This document shows positions 61,122 through 64,000 of a stretch of 64,000 bases of DNA, piece by piece. Position 1 is the stretch's first letter. Each line of letters begins with the position of its first letter. The stretch is from assembly GCF_001306145.1 (NCBI RefSeq), contig NZ_LGKO01000002.1:248001-312000 (forward strand), written 5' to 3'. This DNA is from Thermanaerothrix daxensis. Lineage in GTDB: Bacteria > Chloroflexota > Anaerolineae > Anaerolineales > Anaerolineaceae. The position numbers and the translations under genes are program-made. The notes beneath the pieces are model-generated. The model was given only the letters and a program-made list of their open reading frames with translations. It was not told the DNA's origin and searched no databases.

Positions 61122-62180
61122 TCAAGCCTCGCTAATAATCCAGCAGGCATGTGGAGGAAAGTTGATTATGACCTGGTCACCGGGGCGAGGCAAAGCCAAT
61201 TGGCGCTCATTGAATAAATCGGCCAAAACCTCGCGTCCTTGCAGGTCTACGCGTACCCGCACAATGGCACCCAGGAACATGACATCCAACACCCGGCCCT
61301 CAACGTGATTACGCCCCTCGATATGTCCCAGGTTCATCTCTTCTGGGCGCAGTGCCAGGGTCACGGTTTGCCCGCGATTCAGGTGGGGGGCGGGATCAAC
61401 CTGGAGGAGCGAATTGCCAAAGCGAACCAGTCCGCGCTTGGGATCTTCGACAGTAACCGGGATGAGGTTGAGTTGCCCGATAAACGAGGCCACAAAGCGG
61501 GTCTGGGGGTAGTTATAGACCTCAAAGGGTGTTCCCACCTGCTCAATTTTGCCTTCGTACATGACGACAACGCGATCCGAAAGCGAGAGAGCCTCTTCTT
61601 GGTCGTGGGTCACGTAAATGGCAGTGATTCCCAGCGTCTGTTGAATGCGACGGATCTCCGAGCGCAATTCCACCCGGATTTTGGCATCCAGGGCCGAAAG
61701 CGGCTCATCCAGCAGTAGCACCCGTGGCTGGATGGCTAGCGCCCGCGCCAGCGCCACCCGTTGCTGTTGCCCACCCGAAAGCTGGTAGGGATAGCGATTT
61801 TCAAAGCCGCTCAAGCGAATCAGGTCGAGCATCTCCCCCACCGTTTTGCGGATCTCCTCCGGGGGGCGTTTGGCGACCTTAAGCCCAAAGGCGATGTTAT
61901 CGGCTACGGTCAGGTTGGGGAAAAGTGCATAGGATTGAAAGACCATGCCGATGTGGCGGCGGTTCGGGGGTAAGAAAGTGATGTCCACGCCATCCAGAAT
62001 GATGCTGCCACTGCTGGGGGTTTCAAAACCGGCAATCATCCGCAAGGTGGTGGTCTTACCGCAACCGCTGGGGCCGAGGAATGAGACAAATTCTCCCCGC
62101 TCGACCTCCAGGTTGAAATCCCGGACGGCCAGGGTTTGACCGAAGCGTTTGGAGAGATTGCGAATGCTCAGATATGCCAT
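61122..62180 (-). CDS. ABC importer ATP-binding protein (PotA/FbpC class)
   Basis: This 352-residue ATPase has Walker A LGPSGCGKTT, signature [15 protein letters not shown], Walker B LLLDEPLSALD and the switch His in TAIYVTHDQEEAL. A C-terminal TOBE domain (about 240-352) has LALRPEEMNLG. The class takes up spermidine/putrescine, ferric iron or thiamine. The substrate is set by the binding protein, which must lie beyond the right end of the window. Last gene of the visible operon. Confidence 0.92.
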   Translation of the reverse strand: MAYLSIRNLSKRFGQTLAVRDFNLEVERGEFVSFLGPSGCGKTTTLRMIAGFETPSSGSIILDGVDITFLPPNRRHIGMVFQSYALFPNLTVADNIAFGLKVAKRPPEEIRKTVGEMLDLIRLSGFENRYPYQLSGGQQQRVALARALAIQPRVLLLDEPLSALDAKIRVELRSEIRRIQQTLGITAIYVTHDQEEALSLSDRVVVMYEGKIEQVGTPFEVYNYPQTRFVASFIGQLNLIPVTVEDPKRGLVRFGNSLLQVDPAPHLNRGQTVTLALRPEEMNLGHIEGRNHVEGRVLDVMFLGAIVRVRVDLQGREVLADLFNERQLALPRPGDQVIINFPPHACWIISEA

Positions 62181-62201
62181 ATCCCCTTCACCGAAAAGGA
62201 T

Positions 62202-63020
62202 TTAACGTGCGCCAAAGGCCTGGTCGCCACCCAGGGCACGCCGGCCCACGAACTGGAAAAGCATGGTAAACGCCCAGGTGAGGGCGAAACTGATCACTGC
62301 CAGCGCTGCGCCTTCGTAGGCGCGATTTTGCCCAACCTGAGACATATATGGCCCAAAGGCTCTTAACCCAACCAGGAAACTGGCCATGGTTAATTCGCCC
62401 ATCACAATGGTAATGGTCAGGAAGGCGCCGCTGAGGATGGCGCTGCGCAGGTTGGGGAAGATAATCTGGGTGATGATCACCCACCAGCCGGCACCCAGGC
62501 TCTGCGCGGCTTCGGTCAGGGTGCGGATGTCAATGGCTTGCAGGCCCGTATCCACAGCCCGGTAGAGATAAGGCAGCACCAGCACCACGTACCCGGCTAC
62601 CAGCAAAATCTGTGTGCCGGTGAAGGAGTTGGTGAGCAGCAGAGGGGGGCGGCTAAAGACACGTATCAAGCCGAAGACCAGCACAATCGCCGGCACGACA
62701 AACGGCATCAGGGTAATAAATTCCACTACCGGGCGCAGTTGGGGGAGGCGCAGGCGAATCCAATACGCAGTGGGTACCACGAGGATCACACCCACCACCA
62801 CCGTTAGCAATGCCATTTCCAGCGAGAACGTAAATGCGCTGGCAAAGCGGGGATCACTGAGCACGCGCTGGTAGGCCAGGGCACTGAGCACGCCTTTGCG
62901 TGCTCGCAATGAGAAATCAATGGTGGCAATGAGCGGTACAAAGAAGTAAAGACCACCTAAGAAGAGGATGAACCATGAAACCAGGCGCTGGCGCAAGGGG
63001 GCACGCTGATTTTGATCCAT
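62202..63020 (-). CDS. ABC importer permease 2 (PotC-like)
   Basis: This 272-residue permease has six helices. The EAA loop reads TEAAQSLGAGWWVIITQIIFPNLR. An N-terminal helix (LVSWFILFLGGLYFFVPLIA) precedes the core. Members pair with a second permease, here encoded 20 bases upstream. The start at MDQNQR has AGGAGG upstream. Confidence 0.9.
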   Translation of the reverse strand: MDQNQRAPLRQRLVSWFILFLGGLYFFVPLIATIDFSLRARKGVLSALAYQRVLSDPRFASAFTFSLEMALLTVVVGVILVVPTAYWIRLRLPQLRPVVEFITLMPFVVPAIVLVFGLIRVFSRPPLLLTNSFTGTQILLVAGYVVLVLPYLYRAVDTGLQAIDIRTLTEAAQSLGAGWWVIITQIIFPNLRSAILSGAFLTITIVMGELTMASFLVGLRAFGPYMSQVGQNRAYEGAALAVISFALTWAFTMLFQFVGRRALGGDQAFGAR

Positions 63021-63040
63021 AGAAGCCTCCTAATCCCTCA

Positions 63041-63991
63041 TCAGCGGCGCAGCCAGCGCTCGCTTCGCCGACGTAAGACGTAATAAATGGCCATGTTGAT
63101 CGCCATGATCACAATCATTCCGAAGGACAACGCATAGCCCAGCCCAGGGTTGTAGAGCACATCTCCCATGATTTGCGCACCAATGAGGATGGTGATCAAG
63201 TTAATTAGACCGCCAGTCAATGAGAGGGCTGTGGCATAAGCACCAAATGCATTACCGAAGAGCAGAATGATAGCTCCAAGGATGGAGGGGGTGAGGATGG
63301 GCAGGGCGACCATACGCCAGTAATCCCAGGTGCTGGCTCCCAGGTTCTCTGCCGCTTCGCGCCATTCGCGTTTTAGCCCTTCCAGGGCAGGGGCAATGAT
63401 GAGCACCATAAGCGGAAATTGAAAGTACATGTAGGTAAGGCTTAGGCCCCAGAAGGAGTACAGATTGAAACCAATCTCATAGATATCCACTCCCAGCGTT
63501 TTGAGCAGTACGGTGACCATTCCCAGGCGGCCCAGCGTAGCCACAAACGCAAAAGCCAGGGGCACGCCGGCGAAGTTTGAAGCCACCCCGGAAAAGGTGA
63601 GCAGGGCATCACGTGCCCAACGGGGTAGCCCGCCCAGAGTAACCGCATAGGCCAGGAGAAAACCAAATAGCCCGCCCCCCAGCGCGGTAGTCAGGCTAAT
63701 GCGAATGCTGATCGAGTAGGCGCTCAAAATGGAGGGGGTGAACAGACTGCGGATGTTATCCAGGGTGAAGTGTCCCTGGGTGTCGCGGAAAGAGCCTACC
63801 AGGAGCGAGAAAGAGGGCAGTAGCATGAACAGGGCGGCGAAGATGAAGAAAGGGGCTACCCCTATCCACACCATTAGCCCGCTGCCGGGGCGGGGGCGGG
63901 GTGGAGAGAATTCTGGGGAGGGCTGCACAGTGGCAGCCCTCCCTCCGGAAGACGTTGGGACGGCAGGGGATGAAGGCGAGAGACCACTCAT
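63041..63991 (-). CDS. ABC importer permease 1 (PotB-like)
   Basis: This 316-residue permease has a cytoplasmic N-terminal extension of about 38 residues rich in Ser and Pro. Six helices and the EAA loop REAAENLGASTWDYWRMVALPIL follow. The unusual proline-rich head is of unknown function. The gene begins nine bases from the right edge, so the expected substrate-binding protein and promoter are outside the window. Confidence 0.9.
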   Translation of the reverse strand: MSGLSPSSPAVPTSSGGRAATVQPSPEFSPPRPRPGSGLMVWIGVAPFFIFAALFMLLPSFSLLVGSFRDTQGHFTLDNIRSLFTPSILSAYSISIRISLTTALGGGLFGFLLAYAVTLGGLPRWARDALLTFSGVASNFAGVPLAFAFVATLGRLGMVTVLLKTLGVDIYEIGFNLYSFWGLSLTYMYFQFPLMVLIIAPALEGLKREWREAAENLGASTWDYWRMVALPILTPSILGAIILLFGNAFGAYATALSLTGGLINLITILIGAQIMGDVLYNPGLGYALSFGMIVIMAINMAIYYVLRRRSERWLRR

Positions 63992-64000
63992 GGTGGTTTA

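Noticed and set aside
62188-62484. Minus-strand frame overlapping permease 2
   Set aside because: Out-of-frame shadow with His/Pro-rich composition and no start signal.

Overview
The window looks like a chromosomal segment from a bacterium of the phylum Chloroflexota, most likely an Anaerolineae-type lineage. This is an inference from protein character: proline/threonine-rich lipoprotein linkers, a DnaB-DnaD-DnaC-like replication cluster, RNase J, TreS, a sodium-pumping decarboxylase and many orphan sensor kinases. It was not tested by a database search. Gene density is high, base composition is even, and many genes overlap by ATGA or TAATG. I see no insertion sequence, prophage, CRISPR array or rRNA. 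One tRNA gene is present.

Layout. 1-7.2 kb: a membrane protein, then a MacA/MacB-type efflux operon with a lipoprotein, divergent from an OmpR-type two-component system. 7.2-7.6 kb: a non-coding stretch with two hairpins carrying identical C-rich loops, a candidate small RNA. 7.6-12 kb: a BFN-domain protein, DnaB, a DnaD-like protein and a loader-like ATPase with two complete AAA+ modules in one chain, then a small ferredoxin gene. 12-20.5 kb: CPBP protease and bactofilin, an unknown gene next to DnaG, a NeuD-like acyltransferase, a lipoprotein serpin, tRNA-Glu(CTC), and a phosphate transporter with its PhoU-like partner. 20.6-27 kb: a LacI-regulated sugar ABC operon ending in trehalose synthase. 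Its second permease contains an inserted cytochrome c domain. 27-36.7 kb: a PAS/GAF/HD-GYP protein, a stress protein, RNase J, a small structured RNA with its own promoter and terminator, an epimerase, RdgB, YceD and a primary-type sigma factor. 36.7-46.2 kb: hydrolase, sensor kinase, CBS-ACT protein, a PLP gamma-lyase family enzyme, a response regulator behind a long structured leader, and a sodium-translocating decarboxylase operon. 46.3-52.1 kb: PEBP-like protein, DUF92, a PH-domain protein, an aminotransferase and a magnesium/cobalt-chelatase-type ChlI-VWA pair joined by a slippery A9 run. 52.1-64 kb: ArsC, a speD / speD-paralogue / speE operon, gyrA, birA, a leaderless MerR gene with a VWA gene, Hsp20, and a polyamine/iron-type ABC importer running off the right end.

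The observations most worth following are: (1) the cytochrome c domain inside an ABC sugar permease; (2) the candidate small RNA with UCCCCCC loops; (3) the small RNA upstream of RNase J; (4) the probable -1 frameshift that makes a ChlI-ChlD fusion; (5) the tandem-AAA+ loader; (6) a degenerate SpeD paralogue resembling a prozyme; and (7) a PEBP gene without a normal start codon.
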